The position numbers and the translations under genes were made by a program. The notes beneath the pieces are model-generated. The model was not told the origin of the DNA. It searched no databases and was given only the letters and a program-made list of their open reading frames with translations. Shown here in pieces: positions 7,876-15,678 of a stretch of DNA of 45,937 nucleotides. This DNA comes from Microcaldota archaeon (GTDB lineage: Archaea > Micrarchaeota > Micrarchaeia > Micrarchaeales > CABMGC01): the NCBI GenBank assembly GCA_028867435.1, contig JAGWGI010000008.1, positions 1-45,937 of the forward strand, read 5' to 3'. Within the stretch, counting starts at the first letter, position 1, and each line of letters begins with the position of its first letter.

Positions 7876-8832
7876 TTAGCACATGTCAAGGCTGGCGAGG
7901 ATTATCGGCAGGATTATTGTAACATCTCCATCGATTGTTGCATACTTCGCCTTTGCCTTGACCTTGCCCCATGAGACTGCCTCTGTTAGCCTTGCTCCAG
8001 AGAGGCTTCCATCGTACTGGCTTGCAGTGGTGATATACACCGCATAGTCAAGTCCCCCTTTGAACTGGTTCCACCAGATCACGTGGTGCTTGCTTATCCC
8101 GCCGCCTAGCATCAGTGCGCCGGTGGTCTTGTTGTCAAATGAGATGTTGCTAAGCTCCACCTCGTCCTTTAGCAGGTTTAGCTTGAAGTCATGGTCCTGC
8201 GAGAAGAGCATTAGCTGCGTACCGAAAGCACCGTCCACTATCCCAGGACAGAATATCTTGACCTTGTTTAGGTATGCCTGCCTTACTATGGAGTTGCTAT
8301 CCTTCATCCTCTTTCCAAACTCGTAGAGCAGCTCGCTGGGGCTGTACTCCTTCTTGTACTCCTTGGACTTGTATATCTCGTTCATTATTTCGGTGAAGTA
8401 TTTCTCAAGCGCAAGGCCGTACTGGTCGCGCTCTATGAAGATGTTGCCAAGGCGATATATGTTCGCCTTGAGAAGCTCCATGTCATCAGCCTCGAAGCTC
8501 CCAAGGTTGTACACCCCACCATATGCCTTTGCTATGTCGTGGTCAAGGGTACCGCATGTTGTCATAAGCGCGTCGAAGTACTTGACAGAGCCGGCAATCG
8601 CACCCCTCAGGCCTGTTGAGACTATGTTAGCAGGGAATGATAAGAAGTTGTAGGAGTTCTTGTCGCCAATCATCTTTTCTATTATGTCTATTCCAATGAC
8701 CATGTTCTGGCCAGAGAATCCGCCTATGTTGCGCATGCCCTCTATTAGTTCGCGCACCATCATCCCCTTCCTTATCTTGAGGTCCTTGACCTTTTCCTTA
8801 AGCAGTGACTTTTTGTCATACAAAGAAAACAC
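7876..8832 (-). CDS. dys: Deoxyhypusine synthase
   Basis: Transfers the aminobutyl group of spermidine to a lysine of initiation factor aIF5A, the first step of hypusine formation; NAD-dependent. The 318 residues match the family. The catalytic lysine lies in EAVSWGKVK (about residue 290). NAD-site features include FPANIVSTGLRG near residue 65 and the Gly-rich ALMLGGGISKHH in the C-terminal half. The start is a GTG at 8832. It diverges from ftsZ1 across 112 bases that hold a symmetric promoter. No aIF5A gene is in the window. Confidence 0.94.
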   Translation of the reverse strand: MFSLYDKKSLLKEKVKDLKIRKGMMVRELIEGMRNIGGFSGQNMVIGIDIIEKMIGDKNSYNFLSFPANIVSTGLRGAIAGSVKYFDALMTTCGTLDHDIAKAYGGVYNLGSFEADDMELLKANIYRLGNIFIERDQYGLALEKYFTEIMNEIYKSKEYKKEYSPSELLYEFGKRMKDSNSIVRQAYLNKVKIFCPGIVDGAFGTQLMLFSQDHDFKLNLLKDEVELSNISFDNKTTGALMLGGGISKHHVIWWNQFKGGLDYAVYITTASQYDGSLSGARLTEAVSWGKVKAKAKYATIDGDVTIILPIILASLDMC

Positions 8833-8872
8833 CTCTGCCCTTATTCACATCAAACAGAACGAGGCAGGTATA

Positions 8873-8929
8873 TAATAGTCGGAATATAAATTTATATTGT
8901 TTATCATAGATAGTATATCGCGACTATTA
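8873..8929. promoter_or_regulatory. Divergent dys/ftsZ1 promoter with nested palindromes
   Basis: AATATAAATTTATATT at 8883-8898 is a perfect 16-base palindrome containing a TATA box readable on both strands. It lies about 50 bases from each start codon (8832 minus, 8945 plus). It is flanked by a 9-base inverted repeat: TAATAGTCG at 8873-8881 and CGACTATTA at 8921-8929. The palindrome is likely a bidirectional core promoter. The flanking repeat could be a regulator site; that is inference. Confidence 0.5.
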
Positions 8930-8944
8930 AACCAAGGTAATGCT

Positions 8945-10048
8945 ATGCCTGAAGCTCCAGTAACCACCCAGCTCTCACCAGACGATGAGGAGCTGCTAAA
9001 ATTCATTGAAAACGCAAGGCCCAAGATATACGTTGTCGGTGCCGGAGGCAGCGGGTCCAACACCATCTCGAGGATGGCAGAGATGAACATAGACGGCACA
9101 ACGCTTGTGGCTGCAAACACCGACGCTTCGCACCTTGCAAAGACCAAGTCAACAAGAAAGATACTTATCGGCAAGAAGTCGACGCGGGGCCTGGGAGCTG
9201 GAAGCGAGCCGAAGGTAGGCGAAGATGCAGCAATAGAGAGCAGGGAGGAGTTAAGGCATGTGCTAAGCGACGCCCAGCTTGTATTCATAACCTGCGGGCT
9301 GGGCGGCGGGACTGGAACAGGCTCTGCACCTGTGATAGCCCACGAGGCAAAAGAGATGGGGGCACTGACTATAGGAATCGTGACCCTTCCTTTCTCAAGC
9401 GAGGGACGGGTAAGGATGCGAAACGCCCTTGAGGGCCTTGCAAGGCTAAAGCGCGTGACAGACACGACGATAATCATACCAAACGACAAGCTTCTTGCAG
9501 TTGCCCCTGACCTTCCGCTCAACATGGCATTTCGGGTAAGCGACGAGGTGCTTGCCAACGCCACAAAGGGGATACTTGAGATGGTCACAAAGCCTGGGAT
9601 GGTCAATCTCGACTTTGCAGACCTAAGAAGCGTGCTAAAGGACTCAGGCTATGCTCTGGTTGGAATCGGCGAGGCCAACTCCACACAGACCACCAACAGA
9701 GCGCAAATAGCTATAGAGAACACGCTCAAGAGCCCGCTTCTAGACGTGGATCTCTCTACAGCAAAGAAGGCGCTTGTCAACATAATTGGCGGAGAGGACC
9801 TAACTCTAAGGGAGGCAGAATCAATCTTCCAGGAGGTCGCAAGCAGGATAAGCGACGAGGGACTGCTCAAGTGGGGGGCAAGGATAGACCCGACCATGCA
9901 AAAGAGCTCGGTGAAGGTGATGGTGGTCCTAGGAGGCGTAGAGTTCGCGGACTACACCGAAACCGGGATAAAGAACAAGATACAAGAGAGCGAGGACATA
10001 GACCTTGACGAGATTTTTGGCGAGGGGGAGAAGCCGGAAAGAAGGTAG
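8945..10048 (+). CDS. ftsZ1: Cell division protein FtsZ, FtsZ1 type
   Basis: Tubulin-like GTPase of the division ring. It has 367 residues. VVGAGGSGSNT near residue 30 begins the nucleotide domain, the tubulin signature GGGTGTGSAP lies near residue 120, and the synergy-loop region is NLDFADLRSVL. The tail ends in an acidic, charged segment after VEFADYTETGIKNK. ATG 8945 follows AAGGTA; the frame upstream shows no homology. secE follows 53 bases downstream, an order known in Euryarchaeota (ftsZ-secE-spt5). A second FtsZ lies at 31507. Assignment to FtsZ1 rather than FtsZ2 is by position next to secE. Confidence 0.94.
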   Translation: MPEAPVTTQLSPDDEELLKFIENARPKIYVVGAGGSGSNTISRMAEMNIDGTTLVAANTDASHLAKTKSTRKILIGKKSTRGLGAGSEPKVGEDAAIESREELRHVLSDAQLVFITCGLGGGTGTGSAPVIAHEAKEMGALTIGIVTLPFSSEGRVRMRNALEGLARLKRVTDTTIIIPNDKLLAVAPDLPLNMAFRVSDEVLANATKGILEMVTKPGMVNLDFADLRSVLKDSGYALVGIGEANSTQTTNRAQIAIENTLKSPLLDVDLSTAKKALVNIIGGEDLTLREAESIFQEVASRISDEGLLKWGARIDPTMQKSSVKVMVVLGGVEFADYTETGIKNKIQESEDIDLDEIFGEGEKPERR

Positions 10049-10101
10049 GGCAGAGCACACAAACGGCTAAATGTATTCAGTTCCAATTATAGGATGATGC
10101 A

Positions 10102-10284
10102 ATGAACCTTAATTTTATCCCAACGCTAAGGAGTTTCTACGGCAACGCAAGGCATATCCTTAACGTCAGCTACAAGCCCGGCATGCAGCACTTCCAGAAG
10201 ACGCTAAAGATAGTGCTGCTTGGCACCATGATAGTCGGAGTTCTAGGGTACATCATATCAACAATCATTAATGCGATAATCTAA
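10102..10284 (+). CDS. secE: Protein translocase subunit SecE (Sec61 gamma)
   Basis: A 60-residue single-span membrane protein that clamps the SecY channel. It has an amphipathic N-terminal helix (residues 5-25), a conserved charged and polar linker with KPGMQHFQKTLK, and one C-terminal membrane helix (about 38-58), the standard archaeal SecE plan. It sits between ftsZ1 and an Rqc2-type gene beginning 7 bases later. In many archaea the next gene would be spt5 (nusG); that gene is not here. A candidate SecY is encoded at 16577-17917. Confidence 0.88.
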   Translation: MNLNFIPTLRSFYGNARHILNVSYKPGMQHFQKTLKIVLLGTMIVGVLGYIISTIINAII

Positions 10285-10291
10285 TTATTCC

Positions 10292-11062
10292 ATGGAAACC
10301 CAGATAGACCTCACCAAATCGGCGCAGGATAACGCAAACGACTATTTTATCAGGTCAAAGCGAGCAAAAAAGAAGCTGGAGGGAGCGCAGCAGAGTGTTC
10401 TTGACCTTGAGAAAAAGCTGGAGAGGGCAAGGAGCAGGCTTGAGAGGAGCTCTTTTAAGAAGAAAATCAAGATTATAACAAAGCAGGAGTGGTATGAGAA
10501 GTTCAACTGGTTCTTTACCAGCTCTGGGATGCTGACCATAGGTGGGCGAGACGCTGTGCAGAACGAGGCTATAAACTCCAAGCACTTTGAGAATGCCGAT
10601 CTCTTCTTCCACGCAGACATCTTCGGGGCATCGCTGGTTGTGCTAAAGGATGGCAGGGATACAGATGATGGAACCAAGCTGGAGGCTGCACAGTTCGCGG
10701 CATGCCACTCGAGTGCATGGAAGCAGGGCCTCTCCACGGTCAATGTCTACGCACTTAGAAGGGAGCAGGTGAGCAAGTCAAGCAACAAGGGCTCGCTTGG
10801 CACTGGGAGCTTTGCGATGTCTGGGGAGAGGGAGTGGTTTAGGGGCGTGAAGCTTGAGCTTGCCGCATTCCTTGACGAAGGAAAAAGACTCAACATCGTG
10901 CCAGCCATAGCCCTTGAGAGGCTTGGGCAGAAGGGGGTCAGGATACTGATAGGGGAGACGAAGAAATCAGACGCAGCGAAAACCATAGCAAAGAGGCTCG
11001 GATACGATGATATCGACTACGTAATGCAGCAGCTTCCGGCAGGAGAGTTTAGCATAGGATAG
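10292..11062 (+). CDS. NFACT-R domain protein (short Rqc2/NEMF/RqcH relative)
   Basis: A 256-residue protein. Residues 1-60 form a charged coiled coil. The NFACT-R (DUF814) domain follows, shown by KQEWYEKFNWFFTSSGML, GGRDAVQNE at about 85 and FFHADIFGAS. It ends with a basic region. Full-length Rqc2/RqcH proteins (about 550-650 residues) bind stalled 60S/50S subunits and add C-terminal tails; their N-terminal NFACT-N and HhH parts are missing here. Stand-alone NFACT-R proteins are predicted RNA binders. The ATG is 7 bases from secE, so the two are coupled. A role in ribosome quality control at the translocon is inference. Confidence 0.82.
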   Translation: METQIDLTKSAQDNANDYFIRSKRAKKKLEGAQQSVLDLEKKLERARSRLERSSFKKKIKIITKQEWYEKFNWFFTSSGMLTIGGRDAVQNEAINSKHFENADLFFHADIFGASLVVLKDGRDTDDGTKLEAAQFAACHSSAWKQGLSTVNVYALRREQVSKSSNKGSLGTGSFAMSGEREWFRGVKLELAAFLDEGKRLNIVPAIALERLGQKGVRILIGETKKSDAAKTIAKRLGYDDIDYVMQQLPAGEFSIG

Positions 11063-11067
11063 GCGGC

Positions 11068-11838
11068 TCAGAATGCCTCTATAATTCTTTTGTAGATTGC
11101 AATTAACTCCTTGTAGCTGGAGAGCGAAACCCATTCGTGCTTGAGTGGATGCCTCCGCCTTGAGGGCCTATACCGATAACTGGGATTTTGAGCTGCGTTG
11201 CTACAACGTTATCATCAGCAACAGAGCTCGCGTAATTAATCCTTGGTGCTGAGGCGCCTTTTCCTATCAGGCGGATCATCTTGACTCCCCTGGACGTCGA
11301 TATTAAATACCACCCTGCCTCTCCTGCCCACAGTTACCATGTCTGTACCTCCAACCCCTATGCTCGACGCGCCTGGCTCCCCGGACACCATTATGCTAAC
11401 GCCCCTGAACCAGCTTCTGCTGCCCCAAAGCACCTTCCAGACCCCTTTGGAAATGTTCTCCTCATCCGAACATAGTAGTAGCTTTACCTTCCCCTTGGCA
11501 GTGGTTGCGGCATAGATTATTGCGCACAGCCCAGCCTTTATGTCACATGCCCCGAGGCCGTAGAGCCTATCGCCTATGACCTTGGGCCTGGGTGGATTAG
11601 TCCTCCATCAGCCGTACGCAGATACGGTGTCAAGATGGCCGTAGAAGAGCAGCGCACTTTCGCCTTCCCCTTTTTCTGCAAGGATATTGAACCTGCCCTT
11701 TTCTATCTCCCCAAGATCTGCCGTGAACCCGCTTGCCTTTAGGTATGAATAAACAAAGCGCGCGAGTTTTGCCTCGTTTGGGAGCACTGAATTTATCGAC
11801 ACCGCTTTTAGAAGCAGCTGCTCAGGACTCATCTGCAT
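11068..11838 (-). pseudogene. Decayed M20 peptidase (ArgE/DapE/LysK type)
   Basis: Read on the minus strand, the frame from 11838 encodes an M20 start ending FYGHLDTVSAYG and then meets an in-frame TGA (11608-11610). The same frame resumes with a second metal site, LYGLGACDIKAGL, then SDEENISKG and SGEPGASSIGVGG. Homology then jumps frame to GASAPRINYASSV and GIGPQGGG, and jumps again to HPLKHEWVSLSSYKEL ending at 11068. One nonsense change, at least two frameshifts and a length of about 257 codons against 350-370 for the family make it non-functional. An intact M20 gene lies at 21147-22262, but sequence differences suggest it is a different subfamily. Confidence 0.85.
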
Positions 11839-11927
11839 GGCTTTAAATGGGCATTGCCTATTTTAACCCTTTCATGAAGTGGGGGAGCTATTAGAGTAGC
11901 TATTTATATCTTCGAGGTGAAATCGAA

Positions 11928-12539
11928 TTGCGTTTAATGAAGGTATATCTGGTAAGCAACGTCGAAGCCGAAACCGAGGAGATAGTAGACGCCCTTGACG
12001 ATGCCAACGTGAGTGTAGTGGCAAAGGAAATAGAGGGCAATGCGCAGGACGCGGCGCAGATAATAGCCAGGCAACTTGGAAAGGGGAGCTCTGACGTTCT
12101 GGTCTTTCTAACTGACGACACAATGGATGCAGGCATGGAGCTAAACAAGGTGGCAGGAATAAAGGCAGCCATATGCAACAGCCCCGGTGAGGTCCAGAAA
12201 GCCAAGGTGCGCGGCGCGAACGTGATAATAGTTGGGGAGGAGACAGGAGATTTGGGTGGGATAGCAAGGGCTGTGGCTTCTGAGGGCGCCTCGGAGAGGG
12301 TTGTGCAGACGCCAAGGCCCCAGCAGCAAAAGAGGAATGCAGAGGAGAGAATCGCCGGAAGGCAGGAGGAAGAGGAGCGGACACAGTCCAAGCAAATTAG
12401 GATAAATATCAAGGTACCGCAGCTATTTGCCCAAAAGCCCAGGCCACAGCCAGAGCCTGCCGATGAGCCTTTGCCAATGGGCAAGCCCAGAAAGGGGATC
12501 CTTGGGAAGCTAAAGGACGAGCTGGGCATAGTGGATTGA
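11928..12539 (+). CDS. RpiB/LacA/LacB-like protein with disordered tail
   Basis: A 203-residue protein. Residues 1-115 look like the RpiB/LacAB sugar-phosphate isomerase fold: MKVYLVSN start, DVLVFLTDDTMDAGMELNK, then IKAAICNSPGEVQKAKVRGANVIIVG split across strands. The catalytic Cys region of RpiB (a GTGxG loop) is not evident, so activity is doubtful. Residues 120-185 are Gln/Arg/Glu/Pro-rich and probably unstructured; the end IGLK-like helix (GILGKLKDELGIVD) may be a short docking motif. TTG 11928 has GAGGTGA seven bases upstream; ATG 11937 is the other candidate. The next gene starts 4 bases after the stop. Confidence 0.65.
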   Translation: MRLMKVYLVSNVEAETEEIVDALDDANVSVVAKEIEGNAQDAAQIIARQLGKGSSDVLVFLTDDTMDAGMELNKVAGIKAAICNSPGEVQKAKVRGANVIIVGEETGDLGGIARAVASEGASERVVQTPRPQQQKRNAEERIAGRQEEEERTQSKQIRINIKVPQLFAQKPRPQPEPADEPLPMGKPRKGILGKLKDELGIVD

Positions 12540-12543
12540 GCGT

Positions 12544-12900
12544 ATGGAAGACCTTTTGTGCAGGGCGGCCACCAGATTGATACTCCCTGCCGTAAGGATA
12601 AGCATTGCCCAGAGCCTGAGCAAGGAGCACAAGTACACCCAGGAGCAAATCTCTGGCAAGCTTGGCATAGTGCAGGTTGCAGTCAGCAAGTACATAAACG
12701 GAAAGTATTCTAGGGAGGTAGGGGAGGTGAAGGAGTACATAGAAAACGAGGGGCTGGGCAAACGAATCTTGGACGGGATAGTAGGCGGCGCAAGCCTCAA
12801 GGAAACCGAGCGCAGGATAGATGCACTGTGCAACGACCCAGAACTGATACAGTTCGCGATTGGTGAGGGAATGGCAATAAACACACACAGGGGCAAGTAA
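12544..12900 (+). CDS. Helix-turn-helix (XRE/COG2522-like) transcriptional regulator
   Basis: A 118-residue DNA-binding protein. A classic helix-turn-helix occupies residues 31-55 (YTQEQISGKLGIVQVAVSKY). The N-terminal part begins with a hydrophobic helix, LPAVRISIAQSL, and the C-terminal third is an ERRIDALC helix likely used for dimerisation. This matches the small archaeal predicted regulators of the COG2522 kind. It starts 4 bases after the RpiB-like gene and precedes gdhA by 68 bases. A link to nitrogen or glutamate control is possible by position only. Confidence 0.8.
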   Translation: MEDLLCRAATRLILPAVRISIAQSLSKEHKYTQEQISGKLGIVQVAVSKYINGKYSREVGEVKEYIENEGLGKRILDGIVGGASLKETERRIDALCNDPELIQFAIGEGMAINTHRGK

Positions 12901-12968
12901 TAAAAGTTAGAGGAGTGATGTTTACTCGAAGCCTCTTTGGGCTCCAACAAATTATTTTTGGTGAAACT

Positions 12969-14234
12969 ATGGCCGAAGAACTAGATCCTTTCAAGATAGC
13001 GCAAAAGCAGCTAGACGAGGCTGCGGAGATAATGAAGCTCGACAAGCAGGCTCATGCAATGCTAAGGGAGCCGATGCAGACTGTGATCGTGAACATACCG
13101 GTCAAGATGCGCAGCGGAGCCACGCAAACATTCACCGGATTTAGGGTTCTATACAACAACGCTAGGGGCCCTGGAAAGGGCGGGATTCGATTCCATCCTA
13201 CTGAGAGCATAGAAACCGTGAAGGCGCTCTCCGCATGGATGACCTGGAAGTGCTCACTTGCAAACATCCAGTTCGGCGGCGCCAAGGGTGGAGTGATATG
13301 CGACACAAAGAAGCTAAATCCTATGGAGCTTGAGAATCTTTCAAGGGCATACATTAGGGCGATAAGCAAGTTCATCGGGCCAGAAGTTGACGTTCCTGCT
13401 CCTGACGTTTACACCACACCTCAAATCATGGCATGGATGATGGATGAGTACAGCAGGATAAAAGAGCACAGCGAGTTCGGCGCAATAACCGGCAAGCCGC
13501 TTGAGGTATGGGGATCTGAAGGGAGAAACGACTCAACTGCCCTTGGCGCAATGTATGTGCTTAGGGAAGCCGCAAAGATGAAGAAGATAAACCTGAAGAA
13601 GGCGAAGATTGCGGTGCAAGGATTTGGAAACGCAGGGCACTTTGCATTCTCACTTGCTGCAGGCATGTTTGGCTCCAAGATAGTCGCGATAAGCGACTCT
13701 GAGGGAGGGGTCTATTCAGACAAGGGCCTGGATCTGGCAAAGCTAGACGAGGCAAAGGCTAAGACCGGAAGCGTAGACGGATACAAGGGAGCGCAGAGGA
13801 TAACAAACGAGGAACTCCTTGAGCTTGACGTTGACATACTGATACCTGCGGCAATAGAGAACCAGGTTCACAAAGGCAACGCCGACAAGATCAAGCCGAA
13901 GATACTTCTCGAGCTTGCAAACGGGCCGGTTACCCCTGATGCAGACAAGATACTAGAACAGAACGGCGTTTTGGACCTGCCCGACTTCCTTGTTAACTCC
14001 GGTGGTGTCATAGGCTCGTACTTTGAGTGGGTGCAGAACACCGCAAGGTACTACTGGACAAGAGAGGATTTTGATGCAAAGCTCGACAAGATAATAACTA
14101 GGTCGTTTAGCGATGTGATAGCGACCCAAAAGGAATACGCAAGCAAGGGCAAGAAGATACAGCCAAGGATGGGAGCTTACATAATCGCCGTGAGCAGGGT
14201 CGCGGCTGCGATGAAGATGAGGGGCTGGTACTGA
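12969..14234 (+). CDS. gdhA: Glutamate dehydrogenase (Glu/Leu/Phe/Val family)
   Basis: Reversible oxidative deamination of glutamate to 2-oxoglutarate with NAD(P). 421 residues, the normal archaeal size. The substrate pocket shows GPGKGGIRFHP and the catalytic FGGAKGGV region (about residues 100-107), then VPAPDVYT. The Rossmann domain has VQGFGNAGHFA near residue 220, and the C-terminal half has ANGPVTPDA and SGGVIGSYFEW. ATG 12969 with GGTGAA upstream is preferred over the in-frame start at 12915. It links ammonia to amino-acid synthesis, with pheA and tyrA also in the window. Confidence 0.95.
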   Translation: MAEELDPFKIAQKQLDEAAEIMKLDKQAHAMLREPMQTVIVNIPVKMRSGATQTFTGFRVLYNNARGPGKGGIRFHPTESIETVKALSAWMTWKCSLANIQFGGAKGGVICDTKKLNPMELENLSRAYIRAISKFIGPEVDVPAPDVYTTPQIMAWMMDEYSRIKEHSEFGAITGKPLEVWGSEGRNDSTALGAMYVLREAAKMKKINLKKAKIAVQGFGNAGHFAFSLAAGMFGSKIVAISDSEGGVYSDKGLDLAKLDEAKAKTGSVDGYKGAQRITNEELLELDVDILIPAAIENQVHKGNADKIKPKILLELANGPVTPDADKILEQNGVLDLPDFLVNSGGVIGSYFEWVQNTARYYWTREDFDAKLDKIITRSFSDVIATQKEYASKGKKIQPRMGAYIIAVSRVAAAMKMRGWY

Positions 14235-14296
14235 ACTTGCTGGAGGAGGGGACTAGGCATTCTTCAGATCTGATTGGCTAGTGCAATTTGTACTTG

Positions 14297-14482
14297 CTAG
14301 CTATGCCTATCTCTTAGCTCGTTGCGCAACAGGATAGATAAATCGATTATTCCCGCCGCAATTGCGTACATTCCAAATGCAAGTGGCAGTGGGCGACCAG
14401 CGCTGTCGCTGCCGTTGATATTCGCCTTGAACATCTCCTTTACCTCACCCAAGTACTTCCATTTGGTCCCGCCCTCCGTCAT
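14297..14482 (-). CDS. Small membrane protein paired with a zinc-ribbon protein
   Basis: A 61-residue protein starting MTEGGTKWKYLGEVKEMF, with one hydrophobic segment around residues 30-52 (AFGMYAIAAGIIDLSILL). Its ATG overlaps the stop of the upstream zinc-ribbon gene as ATGA, so the two are co-translated. I do not recognise a family. The start, a positive-rich short N-terminus, suggests the N-terminus stays inside. Confidence 0.6.
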   Translation of the reverse strand: MTEGGTKWKYLGEVKEMFKANINGSDSAGRPLPLAFGMYAIAAGIIDLSILLRNELRDRHS

Positions 14483-14922
14483 TCACCCCAGTCCTCTGCG
14501 ACCTTCTCCGCAGGCTTTATCCCAAAGGCATCCCCATCTTTCTTAGTGAGCTCGTAACTCTCGCCGCAGTCCTTGCAAACTGTTATCTCTCCTACTTTGG
14601 AATCCTCGGGTATGTCAAGACGGCCGTCGCATCCAGTGCAGTGCACTTCATTGTGGTCGTGCGGATTGTGAACAAGTCCTTTGAGATGCTCACTTGCCTG
14701 CCCCACAGCTCCGCCAAGCTTATCAGAAGATCCAACGAAGGCAATCTCTACTTCACCTTTCTCCAGCGCATTCTTGAAATCCTGCACATCCTTGGCCTGC
14801 TGCTTGGTGAATAGTATTTTTGTTTTGTTACTACCTTGCTGGGCTGCGCCAGCATTTGATTCCGCAGAGGCAGTGTTGCCTTCGACCTTCTCAGTGCCTT
14901 TCTTTTTGACTTTTTCAGACAT
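14479..14922 (-). CDS. Zinc-ribbon protein with basic disordered N-terminus
   Basis: 147 residues. The first 35 are Lys/Glu/Ala/Gly/Ser-rich and probably unstructured. A helical segment follows (TKQQAKDVQDFKNALEKG). The C-terminal part carries CTGC at about residue 94 and CKDC at about 116, spaced as a zinc ribbon, next to a His-rich run HNPHDHNEVHC. No named family fits. It overlaps the small membrane protein gene by 4 bases and diverges from an ACT-domain gene across 98 bases. Confidence 0.65.
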   Translation of the reverse strand: MSEKVKKKGTEKVEGNTASAESNAGAAQQGSNKTKILFTKQQAKDVQDFKNALEKGEVEIAFVGSSDKLGGAVGQASEHLKGLVHNPHDHNEVHCTGCDGRLDIPEDSKVGEITVCKDCGESYELTKKDGDAFGIKPAEKVAEDWGE

Positions 14923-15020
14923 CTAAATCACATATGGTTTAGACATTTCAATGTATTTTTAAATTAAGGCGCAAATGTTACACATTTATATTAAATTGTA
15001 TCAAATGGAACAATGAGAAA

Positions 15021-15614
15021 ATGACTATATCCGATGCAGTAAGGACTTACTTAAGGCACAAGCCTTACATGCTCGAGGCGCTTGACAACGGCATAGTTAA
15101 CACAAGCGCTCTTGCAAGAGTGCTGCAGCTGCGGCTTAGGCTCAAGAACTACCAGGCTGTGAAAGCATCGATAAGGAGATTCGCCGAAACCAGGGGAAAG
15201 GTTAAGCAGGGAATAGAGGAGCGTGCATTGTCGGTCCTCAAGGACAATAGAATCACGCTTCTTGATGGGATCTCGGTGATAATTTCCTCAAGGAAGCTTG
15301 AGATAGAGAACGATGCCGAGGTGAAGATAGATTCCTATCATGTCTATCTGACAAGGAAGGTGGTACTAGCGAGAAGCAAGGCGCGGATAGTGGAATCGAT
15401 AGTGAAGGTTCACGAGGGATGCTCAGCGGTAATAATCTACTCAGACACAAAGCTTGAGGGAGTATCAGGGGTCATAGCTTTCCTCACTTCCATACTTGCC
15501 GAGCAGGGAATAAACATAGTGGAACTGATATCCTGCTACACCGAGACCATAATAGTGGTCAACAGGGTGGATGCGCTCAGAAGCTATCAGACGATATCCG
15601 AGCTTACAAGATGA
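15021..15614 (+). CDS. ACT-domain protein with N-terminal helical domain
   Basis: 197 residues. The N-terminal 75 residues are basic and helical (YLRHKPYMLEALDNGIVNTSALA split over helices), resembling a winged-helix-like domain. The C-terminal part is an ACT domain: GVSGVIAFLTSILAEQGINI then VELISCYTETIIVV, an amino-acid-binding fold of the aspartate-kinase type. Similar archaeal proteins are annotated only as ACT-domain proteins. A sensor of amino-acid levels is a fair inference. AT-rich divergent promoter upstream. Confidence 0.75.
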   Translation: MTISDAVRTYLRHKPYMLEALDNGIVNTSALARVLQLRLRLKNYQAVKASIRRFAETRGKVKQGIEERALSVLKDNRITLLDGISVIISSRKLEIENDAEVKIDSYHVYLTRKVVLARSKARIVESIVKVHEGCSAVIIYSDTKLEGVSGVIAFLTSILAEQGINIVELISCYTETIIVVNRVDALRSYQTISELTR

Positions 15615-15642
15615 ACTTTAGCCGATACAAACAACGGGTAAT

Positions 15643-15677
15643 GCTTAAATAACCTGAAACCTTATAACCACTGGTTA
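15643..15677 (+). promoter_or_regulatory. TATA box and inverted repeat before the PP2C gene
   Basis: CTTAAATAA at 15643-15651 is a TATA box about 30 bases before ATG 15679. TAACCACTGGTTA at 15665-15677 is an inverted repeat with 6-base arms around one base, ending one base before the start codon. It covers the expected transcription start, so it is placed to act as an operator. Confidence 0.4.
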
Positions 15678-15678
15678 G

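Noticed and set aside
10292-11062. Spt5/NusG after secE
   Set aside because: The protein has NFACT-R motifs and no NGN or KOW domain.
11608-11610. In-frame TGA in the M20 gene read as a sense codon (Gly or Sec)
   Set aside because: Other genes here end in TGA (for example tuf and idi), and the M20 gene also has two frameshifts and a shortened middle. Decay explains it better than recoding.
15021-15614. Aspartate kinase or other known ACT enzyme
   Set aside because: No kinase or other catalytic domain is attached; only the ACT-like part and an N-terminal helical part are visible.
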